13,454 bases of DNA. Origin: Thermoplasmata archaeon (GTDB lineage Archaea > Thermoplasmatota > Thermoplasmata > Thermoplasmatales > Thermoplasmataceae). The position numbers and the translations under genes were made by a program. Where the stretch lies: contig JAKAYJ010000016.1 of assembly GCA_021816385.1 (NCBI GenBank), positions 1-13,454 of the forward strand, in the 5' to 3' direction. Positions 1 through 7,030 of this stretch are shown here, in pieces. Each line of letters begins with the position of its first letter. The first letter of the stretch is position 1. The notes beneath the pieces are model-generated. The model worked only from the letters and a program-made list of their open reading frames with translations, was not told the origin of the DNA and ran no database searches.

Positions 1-2
1 AC

Positions 3-278
3 CTTGAAATCATTGATTCCAGTAGCCATCTCTACCAGATGGAATTGAGAAGTCCTTTTCCCTTCCTGGTAAGAAACAGGGCAAATGAACAGCACATAAT
101 GAGGATAGCCTATTTTGGCAAGTTGCTGTCAGGAAAGATAGAAGTTACAGTCTTTCTTCCAACTGACGTTCTTTATGAGTTCTATAAGATTTTATACCAG
201 GTGGCAGAGGAGACGAAAAACGAGGTAATAGTGAAATATCTGATTCCCTATTCCGAAAATGTTTGGAACTTCATATAG
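3..278 (+). CDS. C-terminal part of an unrecognised protein (5' end outside window)
   Basis: The reading frame is open from the left edge with no stop, so the 79 residues from the ATG at 39 are probably only the tail of a longer protein. The visible part is mixed alpha/beta, with hydrophobic strands (IEVTVFLP, EVIVKYLIPY) around an amphipathic helix (VLYEFYKILYQVAEE). That pattern could fit the small effector domain of an archaeal winged-helix or Lrp-type regulator, but no motif settles it. The gene ends 30 bases before the convergent methyltransferase stop at 309. Function is not recognised. Confidence 0.5.
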   Translation, partial: LEIIDSSSHLYQMELRSPFPFLVRNRANEQHIMRIAYFGKLLSGKIEVTVFLPTDVLYEFYKILYQVAEETKNEVIVKYLIPYSENVWNFI

Positions 279-308
279 GTTTTTAGATCCACTCACATTG
301 CTGTGGCC

Positions 309-1105
309 TCATTCCTGGATCCGGGTAGCCACAACTGCCATCATTAATGGTATGCTCACCACATTATCATAATTCTGGAACCTGTAAAGACCATCCTGAC
401 ATTTTATCATGTCGAGAAAATTCTGAAACTTGGAATGTTTGAATTCCCTGAAGAGATCTATTTTCATTCCATTTTCACAGATACCGTTAATAATATCGCT
501 CAACCTAACCATAAACTGGTAATTTGGGGAAGCATCGTAGACTGTTCCACCTATATAATCCAACCCCTTGTATTCATATGGGTTATGCCTAAAATAGTCA
601 AACTTTACCCTTAAATCTGCATGATCATCTGAGTCAAAGAGGTGTACGAATGGATGCTGGTCATAGATGAATAGCTTTCCACTTGCAACCAATATCCTGG
701 ATGCAGACCTCATCAATTTCCAGGCATCAGGTAGCCATACCAGAACCCCTTTGCTTATATAGACGAGGTCGAATTTCCCATTAAATTGTTTTGGGATATC
801 AAGAACATTAACTTTGACAAATTCTGCTTCTATTCCAGATTCATTTGATAAGTGCTTTGCCTGTTCGATTGCAGATTCTGAAAAATCAAATCCCACACAC
901 TTTGCTCCAAGATTCGCAAGCGATAGGGTATCCTGACCACTATTGCAGCATAGATGTGCAACTTTTTTCCAATGAGTTCTGGCAGGATTCCAAGTTCAAT
1001 CTTGTCCAAGGTAATGCCGCCATTCTTGAAGAATTGGGCCTCTCCTGTTCTGTGGCTACTATGTATGGGCACAACCTCATCCCATGCCTTCCTGTTTTTC
1101 TCCAT
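309..1105 (-). pseudogene. class I SAM-dependent methyltransferase, split by a -1 shift at A_AAA_AAG
   Basis: A predicted cytoplasmic small-molecule methyltransferase of the Methyltransf_11/UbiE-like kind; the substrate is unknown. The N-terminal frame starts at the ATG at 1105 (MEKNRKAWDEVVPIHSSHR) and runs 48 codons to LIGKK. The rest, from 962 to the stop at 309, lies in the -1 frame and begins V-A-H-L-C-C-N-S-G-Q-D-T, the SAM-binding motif I, followed by GAKCVGFDFS (motif II) and FDLVYISKGVLVW. Joined, the product is about 265 residues, normal for the family. The junction is exactly the heptamer A AAA AAG (968-962 on the minus strand) in the phase needed for -1 slippage. One extra A would also repair the frame, so a decayed gene, a sequencing indel and programmed frameshifting are all possible. 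The unshifted product reads on to 830 without a SAM fold. An AT-rich stretch near 1150-1170 may hold the promoter. A TTG seven codons upstream of the ATG is an alternative start. Confidence 0.75.
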
Positions 1106-1421
1106 AAAATCTTCTGGTTGCAAGTATGTCTTGCAGTGGATTTTAACCGCAATATTAATATTTATTATCAATAAAACACAGGTCTTGATTCCCCAGAGCA
1201 ACCTGCAGTTAAAAGTTATTACGATTTCGCCCAGTACCTGTTGAATAGTTCATGTTGATTACATAAATCCCTGTTCAGTAGATGAAGATGAGAAAGAGGA
1301 ATGGGTAAATACATTTACAGGAAAGCTATAAATCCTTGAGCAATTCCAGTTCATTTCTGTTTGAAAAGCCGGGTAAAATGAAATTAACAGTAGAGACAGA
1401 AATATAGGATAAGAGGGTAAG
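1106..1421. other. intergenic region between divergent methyltransferase genes
   Basis: I see no convincing gene here. The left part (about 1150-1170) is AT-rich (ATAAATATTAATATT on the minus strand) and probably carries the promoter of the SAM methyltransferase. The right part carries a TATA box (1327-1333) and a long leader for the DNA methyltransferase. A nine-codon reading frame starting at 1378 is too short to call. Confidence 0.5.
1327..1333 (+). promoter_or_regulatory. TATA box for the DNA adenine methyltransferase
   Basis: TATAAAT in the context AAAGCTATAAATCC. Initiation about 25 bases downstream (near 1355) would give a leader of roughly 65 bases that carries the SD-like AGAGGGTAAG just before the ATG at 1422. 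Confidence 0.45.
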
Positions 1422-2201
1422 ATGAATCATAAAATATACTTTGGAGACAGTCTGGAAATTTTAAAGAAACTGGAAGAAAATTCCGTAAATATGATTTTTG
1501 CTGACCCTCCATATGGTATGTCAAAATCAAAGGGTCTTGGGTGGGCATACAGCAGCCACGTTACCATGCAGGAAGCATGGGACATATTTACAAAGGACCA
1601 GCTCTTTGAATTCAACATGAAGTGGATAAACGAATCACTGCGTGTCCTGAAGCCAGGAGGAAGCTTTTGGGTATGCGGATCATTCCACAATATCTACCAA
1701 CTGGGTTTCATCATGCAGCATCTGGACGTGAAAATTAACAACAGTATTGTATGGTTCAAGCCCAATGCACAACCTAACATAACAACAAGAATGTTTACAG
1801 AAAGCACTGAACATTTAATATGGGGGGTGAAGAATCACTCCAGGGAGAAGTGGGTATTCAATTACGAAACAATGAAAGAACTCAACGAAGGAAAGCAGAT
1901 GAGGAATATGTGGTCGATCCCTGTGACACCAAAGAGTGAAAAGTGGGCTGGAAATCATCCCACACAGAAACCCTTTGAGTTGCTCAAGAGAGTTATCCTC
2001 TCCTCAACTGTTGAAGGGGACACTGTGCTGGATCCATTTCTAGGATCTGGAACAACTTCTGTTGTTGCAGAATTTTACAAAAGAAATTCAATTGGAATAG
2101 AAATGAATAAGGATTATGAGAATATAATTAAAACAAGGATGAGTAAATCAATAACAAGAATCACGGATGAAGACAGTGAGATTCAATATATTGAAATATA
2201 A
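1422..2201 (+). CDS. DpnA-like DNA adenine-N6 methyltransferase (orphan)
   Basis: A 259-residue DNA methyltransferase expected to transfer a methyl group from SAM to adenine N6. The catalytic motif DPPY (residues 28-31, FADPPYGMS) precedes the SAM-binding motif DPFLGSGTT (204-212), which is the beta-class order. HPTQKP lies at 179-184. Several stretches match what I remember of DpnA from the DpnII system: the FADPPY start, a W-x-x-G-S-x-H-N-I-Y block, MKELNEGKQM and EKWAGNHPTQKP. DpnA methylates GATC, also in single-stranded DNA, so GATC is the predicted target; that is inference from recalled similarity. The ATG at 1422 follows GAGGGTAAG closely. No endonuclease gene is adjacent, so it is probably solitary: epigenetic, protective, or left over from a lost restriction system. 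Confidence 0.9.
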   Translation: MNHKIYFGDSLEILKKLEENSVNMIFADPPYGMSKSKGLGWAYSSHVTMQEAWDIFTKDQLFEFNMKWINESLRVLKPGGSFWVCGSFHNIYQLGFIMQHLDVKINNSIVWFKPNAQPNITTRMFTESTEHLIWGVKNHSREKWVFNYETMKELNEGKQMRNMWSIPVTPKSEKWAGNHPTQKPFELLKRVILSSTVEGDTVLDPFLGSGTTSVVAEFYKRNSIGIEMNKDYENIIKTRMSKSITRITDEDSEIQYIEI

Positions 2202-2249
2202 TTCTTTGAAGGAAAAGATTTTCAGTAATCTGAAAAAGAAGCAATTCAT

Positions 2250-3137
2250 TTAATCATTTCTTTTCTTATATCCTGGAATATCTTTGGATTCCCATGTTCC
2301 ATCCCTCTTTCTGAAATATCCTCTTTCATAATTTTTTTCAAATTCGTCTGTGTTCATCAATGCACTATCTGGAATTATTGAACTCCATCCGTGACCGTGC
2401 AACAATATCTCACCGTGATCTGGATAATGAACAACCTCTTTTGTTCTTGGATCTGCATTAATATGGACTTCAATGTCGAGGATTCTTACCGGATTTCCCT
2501 GGTCAGCTATTATCTGGCTTGTCAGATCAGGTCCGGCAGGCTTTGAGATAAAGTCCCCGCTTTTTACCACTCTCGTCTTTCCGTTCATCCTCAGGGTTGC
2601 ACTTCCTTCCAGTATGAGATAGTACTCATCTATGGAGGAATGGGAATGCAACCTTGCAGAAACCTGTCCAGGTGCAAGAAGCTCAACGGTTGGAAAGACT
2701 CTTCCTGGTCCAAGTAAAGGCATCAGGTTTCTAAAGCTGTATCCGTCCCCTTTAACCTGCTGTGCCATCTCAGATTCGTCAAGTTTTTCATCATAAACAT
2801 TTGTTACTGGGAATGTCCATTGATTTTTATCCTGTTGCTTTCCATCGTCGATGATTACCTCATCAAACCACATTGAAAGTATTCTCACGATGAACATAAG
2901 AGCAGACCTTTCCATATCTGGGATCTTGAATGTTATGGGAACATCACTGTCTTCCCTCATGAATCCTGACTTATTGCCAAGAACTGTCCATAGCCAGTTT
3001 GTAAAGGGATAAAGCAGGTCGCTGTAATGTGGGTGTTTTCCCATGCTGCCAGGAAAAAATAACTCCCACGCAAGATCCAGTCTGATCTGCTCTTCTCCAT
3101 TTTCATTCTTTGTAAGGATTGCTTTCATGATATTCAT
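2250..3137 (-). CDS. cupin-domain protein
   Basis: A 295-residue protein with a C-terminal cupin beta-barrel at about residues 146-226. Cupin motif 1 is seen as RLHSHSSIDEYYLILEG (His164, His166, Glu171), giving likely metal ligands. Motif 2 is recognisable as KSGDFISKPAGPD, but the histidine usual after P-x-G-x-x is absent, so the metal site or catalysis may be altered. The N-terminal ~140 residues match nothing I know; they include a hydrophobic helix (ALMFIVRILSMWFDEVIID). The C-terminal tail (HGHGWSSIIPDS) is His/Trp-rich. Two starts are possible, the ATG at 3137 or an in-frame ATG at 3128. The stop lies 48 bases from the stop of the convergent DNA methyltransferase. The substrate is unknown. 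Confidence 0.75.
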   Translation of the reverse strand: MNIMKAILTKNENGEEQIRLDLAWELFFPGSMGKHPHYSDLLYPFTNWLWTVLGNKSGFMREDSDVPITFKIPDMERSALMFIVRILSMWFDEVIIDDGKQQDKNQWTFPVTNVYDEKLDESEMAQQVKGDGYSFRNLMPLLGPGRVFPTVELLAPGQVSARLHSHSSIDEYYLILEGSATLRMNGKTRVVKSGDFISKPAGPDLTSQIIADQGNPVRILDIEVHINADPRTKEVVHYPDHGEILLHGHGWSSIIPDSALMNTDEFEKNYERGYFRKRDGTWESKDIPGYKKRND

Positions 3138-3212
3138 AACCTTGATAAGTTAATAAGGATTTTCTGAATAAAAATCATATAATTTTGGATTGTTCCGGAC
3201 TGAACTTAAGGT

Positions 3213-3762
3213 TCAAATTATACTGTGTGTGTAGCTTAATTTCAGGTAGGAATTAATTGACAGCATCTGATCAGTTCCCCGTTGGCTGATAAATAAAAGC
3301 ACGTAATTCTTTTCTGTAATGAGGTTCCACGACAGCTCTAAATTCCCGGAACCTCCCTCGCTATTCAGGAAGATGTTTGGGGTTAAATTTGTTGTCACTG
3401 TAGCTGTTCCTATTGGATCTGTTTCGTTCAACATTCCACGAATATCCTTGTTCTTCCATACAGACCTGTTGGATTCGTTCAACCACTCAAACATCTGTCC
3501 CGGGGTCATGAGAAATATCTGGTTCCGGTTGAATTTGATTTTATCATTCCAGATATATGGTGTAATTTAAAGAATGAAATATAAACATCAAACCATAGTA
3601 AGCATACGTTTCATTCTCATCAACAGTCCAGATTCCCTCTTCTAGATCAGGGCCTTTCACTGTTACTGGATGAAACAGTACCACTGATGTTAAAGCCAAG
3701 ATGAATATAATTACCACCAGAATAGATATGGTCTTCAAGTGGCTTTTTGCTTTCACAACCAT
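3213..3762 (-). pseudogene. membrane-anchored extracytoplasmic protein, broken at an (AT)3 tract
   Basis: Two minus-strand frames fit one protein of about 183 residues. The first (ATG at 3762; GTG at 3768 also possible) opens with MVVKAKSHLKT and one membrane segment (ISILVVIIFILALTSVVLF), then a Pro/Asp-rich stretch, and stops at 3544 just after SLNYTIYLE. The second frame takes over at the same place as YIWNDKIKFNRNQIF and runs to 3213 with several N-x-S/T sites, typical of a surface protein. Adding one AT to the ATATAT at 3553-3558 restores a continuous frame, so contraction of a dinucleotide tract, or a sequencing indel, is the simplest explanation. A TATA-like TTATAT about 23 bases before the start suggests a leaderless message. 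Two separate genes cannot be excluded. Function is not recognised. Confidence 0.55.
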
Positions 3763-3836
3763 AGTCACCCTACATGTTCATATAAGATTTGTGGTTCTGA
3801 GGATGCTGAAATTAAAAATGCAAAACAATGGTTTAA

Positions 3837-4070
3837 GGCAGCATAATCAAGAAAAAATACGAGGTCGCAGTCAGTGCCTCAAAATATCAAAAAACCATCT
3901 TCGTTTGTAAATGGGTCTATTTATGCCTAGGAACTGCTTTCTCAAATGACCACAAGTTTTATGATATTATGAAGATTGAGCACGACTCACATCCTATGGC
4001 AGTTCTCAAGCCAGAGCTAGGTTACTCCAAACAAATAATACTTCGTTATGGAAAGAATAATAAGAATTGA
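3837..4070 (+). pseudogene. startless reading frame, possible transposase remnant
   Basis: An open frame of 77 codons with no usable start codon at its 5' end (it follows a TAA). The translation contains KKKYEVAVSASKYQKTIF, CKWVYLCLGTAFSNDHKFYD and AVLKPELGYSKQI. The order of a K-x-x-K-like block, an N-D-H-K-F block and a G-Y-S-K-x-I block is reminiscent of the core of IS5/IS4-type DDE transposases (D-S-x-x-F, then D-x-G-Y-S-S-x-x), but the second catalytic Asp appears lost. No terminal repeats or target duplications were seen. It lies between the broken membrane-protein gene and tRNA-Lys, a neighbourhood already decaying. The assignment is tentative. Confidence 0.3.
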
Positions 4071-4122
4071 AGGCTTGAGACATTCCGTAAAATAATGAAA
4101 TTTGAAAAAACCAAATATAGAG

Positions 4123-4196
4123 CGGGTCTGAGGGGGTTCGAACCCCCGGCCTATGGATTAAGAGTCCATCGCTCTACCTGGCTAAGCTACAGACCC
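4123..4196 (-). tRNA. tRNA-Lys (anticodon CTT)
   Basis: On the minus strand GGGTCTG pairs with CAGACCC as a 7-bp acceptor stem. The anticodon arm is ATGGA-CTCTTAA-TCCAT with anticodon CTT. The T arm is GGGGG-TTCGAAC-CCCCT, and the D arm contains AGCCAGGTAGAGC. The discriminator base is G. CCA is not encoded and there is no intron. It is transcribed away from tpiA. Confidence 0.95.
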
Positions 4197-4218
4197 AGCC
4201 ATCCTAAATCTTTACATT

Positions 4219-4229
4219 GGTTTAAAGAT
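4219..4229 (-). promoter_or_regulatory. TATA box of tRNA-Lys
   Basis: On the minus strand the sequence reads ATCTTTAAACC, centred about 28 bases before the tRNA 5' end, the usual archaeal TATA distance for transcription starting a few bases upstream of the mature tRNA. Confidence 0.5.
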
Positions 4230-4293
4230 TTTCATTGTTGTATGTTTCTTTTATTCCATCGTAATAAGTGCTTCACTATTCAACGTTGAAAAC

Positions 4294-4305
4294 AAAATAT
4301 GTTTA
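4294..4305 (+). promoter_or_regulatory. TATA box of tpiA
   Basis: AAAATATGTTTA, centred about 25 bases before the ATG at 4325. This places initiation at or next to that ATG and implies a leaderless transcript, which decides the start chosen for tpiA. Confidence 0.45.
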
Positions 4306-4324
4306 TGCATGGGTGCATGGGGTA

Positions 4325-4972
4325 ATGAAAAACATGTTTCAAACAATTGTGAATTTGAAGACATATTCTGAAAGCCTGGGCAACAATACAGAGGTCATCC
4401 TGAAAAAGTTCATAAATAAAAGATCAACGGACGGATTAAAAATTGCAGTACCTGTAACCAGAATCCATCTTGGAAAAGAATTTGAAAATTTGATATCACA
4501 GCATGTAGACTCGGTTTCCTTTGGAGCTCACACCGGCCACATTTTAATGGAAGAGTTAATTTCCTTCGGTATAAGAGGGTCACTTGTCAATCATTCCGAG
4601 AGGAGAATACCAAAATCCACAATAAAGAGCACAATTTCAAAGGCAAATGAACTCGATTTTAACCTGATCGTATGTTCAAAGGACCTTGAAGAAACAAGAG
4701 AAATATGCGAAATGGGTGCATCAGTTGTAGCATATGAACCCCCGGAGCTTATAGGTGGCGATATATCCGTGGCCATCTCAAAGCCTCATATTATAGAGCA
4801 GGCTGTTGCCATCTGCCAGAGGTATGGCGCCCAGCTTCTCGTGGGAGCGGGTATAAAGAATAAAAAAGATGTAGAAATCTCAAGGGAACTTGGTGCATCA
4901 GGCATTCTGGTCTCATCTGGAGTGGTAAGGGCAAAGGATCCTTTTTACGCGTTAAATTCATTAATGATATAA
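4325..4972 (+). CDS. tpiA: triosephosphate isomerase (archaeal type)
   Basis: Interconverts dihydroxyacetone phosphate and glyceraldehyde 3-phosphate in glycolysis/gluconeogenesis in the cytoplasm. From the ATG at 4325 it has 215 residues, the short archaeal form of the TIM barrel. Visible active-site elements are Asn10/Lys12 in IVNLKTY, the electrophilic His90 in LVNHSERR, the catalytic base Glu138 in AYEPPELIGG, and the phosphate-binding GAGI at 174-177 with a later SSGVV loop. The archaeal signature SFGAHTGHI is present. The frame stays open upstream to 4268, but the TATA position supports 4325 (or the ATG at 4334). It probably forms an operon with the membrane-protein gene that begins 14 bases after its stop. 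Confidence 0.93.
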   Translation: MKNMFQTIVNLKTYSESLGNNTEVILKKFINKRSTDGLKIAVPVTRIHLGKEFENLISQHVDSVSFGAHTGHILMEELISFGIRGSLVNHSERRIPKSTIKSTISKANELDFNLIVCSKDLEETREICEMGASVVAYEPPELIGGDISVAISKPHIIEQAVAICQRYGAQLLVGAGIKNKKDVEISRELGASGILVSSGVVRAKDPFYALNSLMI

Positions 4973-4986
4973 ACATCTCAGAAAAA

Positions 4987-5655
4987 ATGCCTAAGCCTAA
5001 AAATGAACCATTGTTTGAAGAACCAGAATTCAGCGAGGAACAATTTCTCAGATACGAAAAGGATAGGGCAAAGAGTACAATATTTGTCTTCCTGCTGGCC
5101 ATCGGTTCTGGTCTTCTTGAGGGATATCTTCAAATAAGGGGCTTGGGCGATCTTTCAATATTGTTATTCATTGTGCTTTTCATAGGTCTTTTCAAAATAC
5201 TCGGAATTCTGAGGATCAAACTACCAGTGAAAGGAAGCCATAAATTCTACATGCTCATGGTATTCCTGCTGGCATCAATCCTGTTCTGGTCCATTGCGCT
5301 TAATCCGCCAATCAGCGTCAACACTTCACCAGACCTGTCTCTTCAAATAAGTCATAATGGTGTCTGGGTAGCAGTGAATCAGACAAACGGGGAATATGTA
5401 CTAACTTCTGGGCCAGTTAATTATTCACTGAGAGATGTGATATCATTCAATGCCAACGTATCTTACATAAAGACTTCTGCCCTGGTTGGTGGGGCCGCGT
5501 CACCTACAACAATAATAAGTCAGCATTACAAGGACAAGGCAATATACCTGAACCTAAAGGATCTGGGTTATCTTGCATCTGTCAAGCTCGTTACAGAACT
5601 TCATTCTGGATCTAAGTATTACAATGTAACCCAGCAGGTAACGTTCGCTCAGTGA
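4987..5655 (+). CDS. membrane protein of unknown function, co-transcribed with tpiA
   Basis: 222 residues. An acidic, charged N-terminus (about residues 1-30, EEPEFSEEQFLRYEKDRAK) is followed by three predicted membrane segments (about 31-52, 56-76 and 90-108). Then comes a hydrophilic domain of about 110 residues rich in Ser, Thr and Asn with several N-x-S/T sites, consistent with an extracytoplasmic beta-rich domain (SLQISHNGVWVAVNQTNGEY). No enzymatic motif is seen. It follows tpiA by 14 bases with a weak upstream context (CTCAGAAAAA), so it is probably read from the tpiA promoter. The stop is about 60 bases from tRNA-Gly. Confidence 0.7.
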   Translation: MPKPKNEPLFEEPEFSEEQFLRYEKDRAKSTIFVFLLAIGSGLLEGYLQIRGLGDLSILLFIVLFIGLFKILGILRIKLPVKGSHKFYMLMVFLLASILFWSIALNPPISVNTSPDLSLQISHNGVWVAVNQTNGEYVLTSGPVNYSLRDVISFNANVSYIKTSALVGGAASPTTIISQHYKDKAIYLNLKDLGYLASVKLVTELHSGSKYYNVTQQVTFAQ

Positions 5656-5674
5656 TTCGAGGAAAACCGGAAAC

Positions 5675-5683
5675 TTATAAATA
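5675..5683 (+). promoter_or_regulatory. TATA box of tRNA-Gly
   Basis: TTATAAATA in the context GGAAACTTATAAATAG, about 37 bases before the tRNA. Initiation about 25 bases downstream would leave a short 5' leader for RNase P. Confidence 0.6.
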
Positions 5684-5715
5684 GAAATAAATAAGAAGAA
5701 TAAATCTCCCTGTGA

Positions 5716-5790
5716 GCAGGTGTAGTGTAGTCTGGTCTAGCACGAGAGCCTTCCAAGCTTTCAACCCGGGTCCAAATCCCGGCACCTGCA
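5716..5790 (+). tRNA. tRNA-Gly (anticodon TCC)
   Basis: The acceptor stem is GCAGGTG/CACCTGC with discriminator A. The anticodon arm is AGAGC-CTTCCAA-GCTTT with anticodon TCC, and the T arm is CCGGG-TCCAAAT-CCCGG. CCA is not encoded. The apparent mobile region starts directly downstream, and tRNA 3' ends are common integration sites in archaea, but I found no second copy of this 3' end in the window. Confidence 0.95.
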
Positions 5791-5828
5791 TACATATAAA
5801 TGTCCATAACAGTGGTTCACAATAGACC

Positions 5829-5850
5829 TATTTTTGCTCTTCTTTTATAT
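5829..5850 (+). terminator. T-rich terminator after tRNA-Gly
   Basis: Runs of T (TATTTTTGCTC, then TTCTTTTATAT) downstream of the tRNA match the T-tract terminators of archaea. No hairpin is required. Confidence 0.45.
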
Positions 5851-5866
5851 ACTTAGGATCGGAATT

Positions 5867-5888
5867 TTGAAATATATTAATATTTCAA
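5867..5888. repeat. perfect 9-bp inverted repeat
   Basis: TTGAAATAT and ATATTTCAA face each other across ATTA. It lies 18 bases beyond the stop of the 339-residue gene on the minus strand and between that gene and tRNA-Gly, so it may act as a terminator hairpin, a protein-binding palindrome, or an element-end site. Confidence 0.6.
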
Positions 5889-5905
5889 TAGAAATATCTA
5901 TAATC

Positions 5906-6925
5906 TTAATCCGAGAAAAACTTGTCTAATACATTGAGGTAGAATGGACGGACCTTCTCTGCTATGGTTGTCTTAATCTCACGAATGAGTGAACTGTGAT
6001 AAATAAGCATCATGAGAATAAGGGAGTATGCCGAGAAAGATTCCTGGACGGTGGAATGGACCGATGACAGCTGATCCAAATTCTCGGCAGACCGAAATGT
6101 CTCTCTCAACAAAGTATCATTCGTGTATTTAGACCAAACGGCACAAAGAACGTATCCCATAGCCGCCACTTCCGAACCCGATGAATTGACAGAATCAGAC
6201 AGCCTCTCCTCTTTCGTCTCTTTGTAAGCCGAAGGGCTTGACAGCTCAATCTTTGCCATTTCTAGAGCAAGGTAGCCAATGGAGATTTGACCACTTCTGC
6301 CTTTGTCAAGAACAGAATCTACGAAATAATTCGGTATTCTTTTATAGTATTCCTTCAAACCCTCCTTCATTGAGGGTTCAAAAGATGGAACAGTGAAGGT
6401 AGTGATGTCTTCTATTCTTTCATAATCTTCTTTGTTAGTAAGCACAGGGTTAGAAAGCGAGACGAGTAGCATTAGTGGTAAGAGTATTTTCTCTGGTTCT
6501 TTGTTGTATCTACTGATAGCGGAATAAAGGGCAACCCTCACTGCTTCTCCAAATGATATCTTAGTCCCTATAACTTTGTACTTTGTCATGAGAGAATCAA
6601 TCACGTATTTGAATCTGTCACTGTAGTTTATGGAGACTGTAATTGCAGGTGTTTTTCTGTTCGCAGCGTCTAATAATCCCAGGAGCGTCTTTTCACCCTT
6701 TGATGGGAGATCTTCAAACTGTATCGAATAAGATACGAGAGTAAGAATAGTATCACTCAGCGTCAACAGCGGGTTTTGATAATCTGTCTGACCCGAGAGA
6801 TTTGTGATGGTGTTCATTAACTCAGTTGATCCGATATAAAGCCAGTCATCGATATGAATTGAGGTTCCAGTAACAATCCGCATTCTTCTTCTTCTAGCCA
6901 TGAACTGAGTAATAATCTTGATCAT
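5906..6925 (-). CDS. unknown 339-residue protein with a possible ribbon-helix-helix segment
   Basis: Not recognised as a whole. It begins with a short basic patch (ARRRRMR, residues 9-16) and is mostly predicted helical after residue 50. Residues about 93-140 read like a ribbon-helix-helix unit: a strand (AITVSIN), a helix (YSDRFKYVIDSLMTKYKV), a short turn and a second helix (FGEAVRVALYSAISRY). DNA binding is therefore plausible but unproven. There are no enzymatic motifs, no membrane segment strong enough to call, and no zinc site. It is transcribed divergently from the small RHH gene across a 105-base spacer with inverted repeats, the usual layout for linked regulators or maintenance genes of a plasmid or virus. 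A TATA-like TAATATTATAAG upstream places initiation close to the ATG at 6925; ATGs at 6901 and 6883 are alternatives. Confidence 0.65.
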   Translation of the reverse strand: MIKIITQFMARRRRMRIVTGTSIHIDDWLYIGSTELMNTITNLSGQTDYQNPLLTLSDTILTLVSYSIQFEDLPSKGEKTLLGLLDAANRKTPAITVSINYSDRFKYVIDSLMTKYKVIGTKISFGEAVRVALYSAISRYNKEPEKILLPLMLLVSLSNPVLTNKEDYERIEDITTFTVPSFEPSMKEGLKEYYKRIPNYFVDSVLDKGRSGQISIGYLALEMAKIELSSPSAYKETKEERLSDSVNSSGSEVAAMGYVLCAVWSKYTNDTLLRETFRSAENLDQLSSVHSTVQESFSAYSLILMMLIYHSSLIREIKTTIAEKVRPFYLNVLDKFFSD

Positions 6926-6956
6926 ATAACTGTTTGCTCAGATTTGTATGCTGAAA

Positions 6957-7002
6957 CTTATAATATTATTCATAAGATTTATACAGAGATTATAGCAATC
7001 TT
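6957..7002. promoter_or_regulatory. divergent promoter/operator region with nested inverted repeats
   Basis: Three symmetrical elements lie in the spacer. CTTAT (6957-6961) faces ATAAG (6972-6976) over an AT core that could serve as the minus-strand TATA box. AGATT (6987-6991) faces AATCT (6997-7001). AAGATT (6974-6979) faces AATCTT (6997-7002). The plus gene may use ATTTATAC (6977-6984) as its TATA box. Such overlap of TATA and dyads is expected for an operator of the adjacent RHH protein (inference). Confidence 0.5.
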
Positions 7003-7030
7003 AATAAACATCTCCTGCATTAGATGAAAT

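Noticed and set aside
845..1174. Plus-strand open frame opposite the methyltransferase
   Set aside because: It is the antisense of a coding region with clear SAM motifs on the minus strand, and it has no SD or promoter.
1422..3137. DNA methyltransferase and following gene as a restriction-modification pair
   Set aside because: The neighbouring gene is a convergent cupin protein without nuclease motifs.
4268..4324. Upstream extension of triosephosphate isomerase to the ATG at 4268
   Set aside because: The extra 19 residues overlap the likely TATA box, have no SD, and do not belong to the TIM fold.
5766..5790. tRNA-Gly 3' end as an attachment site with a second copy downstream
   Set aside because: I searched by eye for CCGGGTCC and CCCGGCACC beyond 5800 and found no repeat, so the attachment-site call is not supported inside this window.
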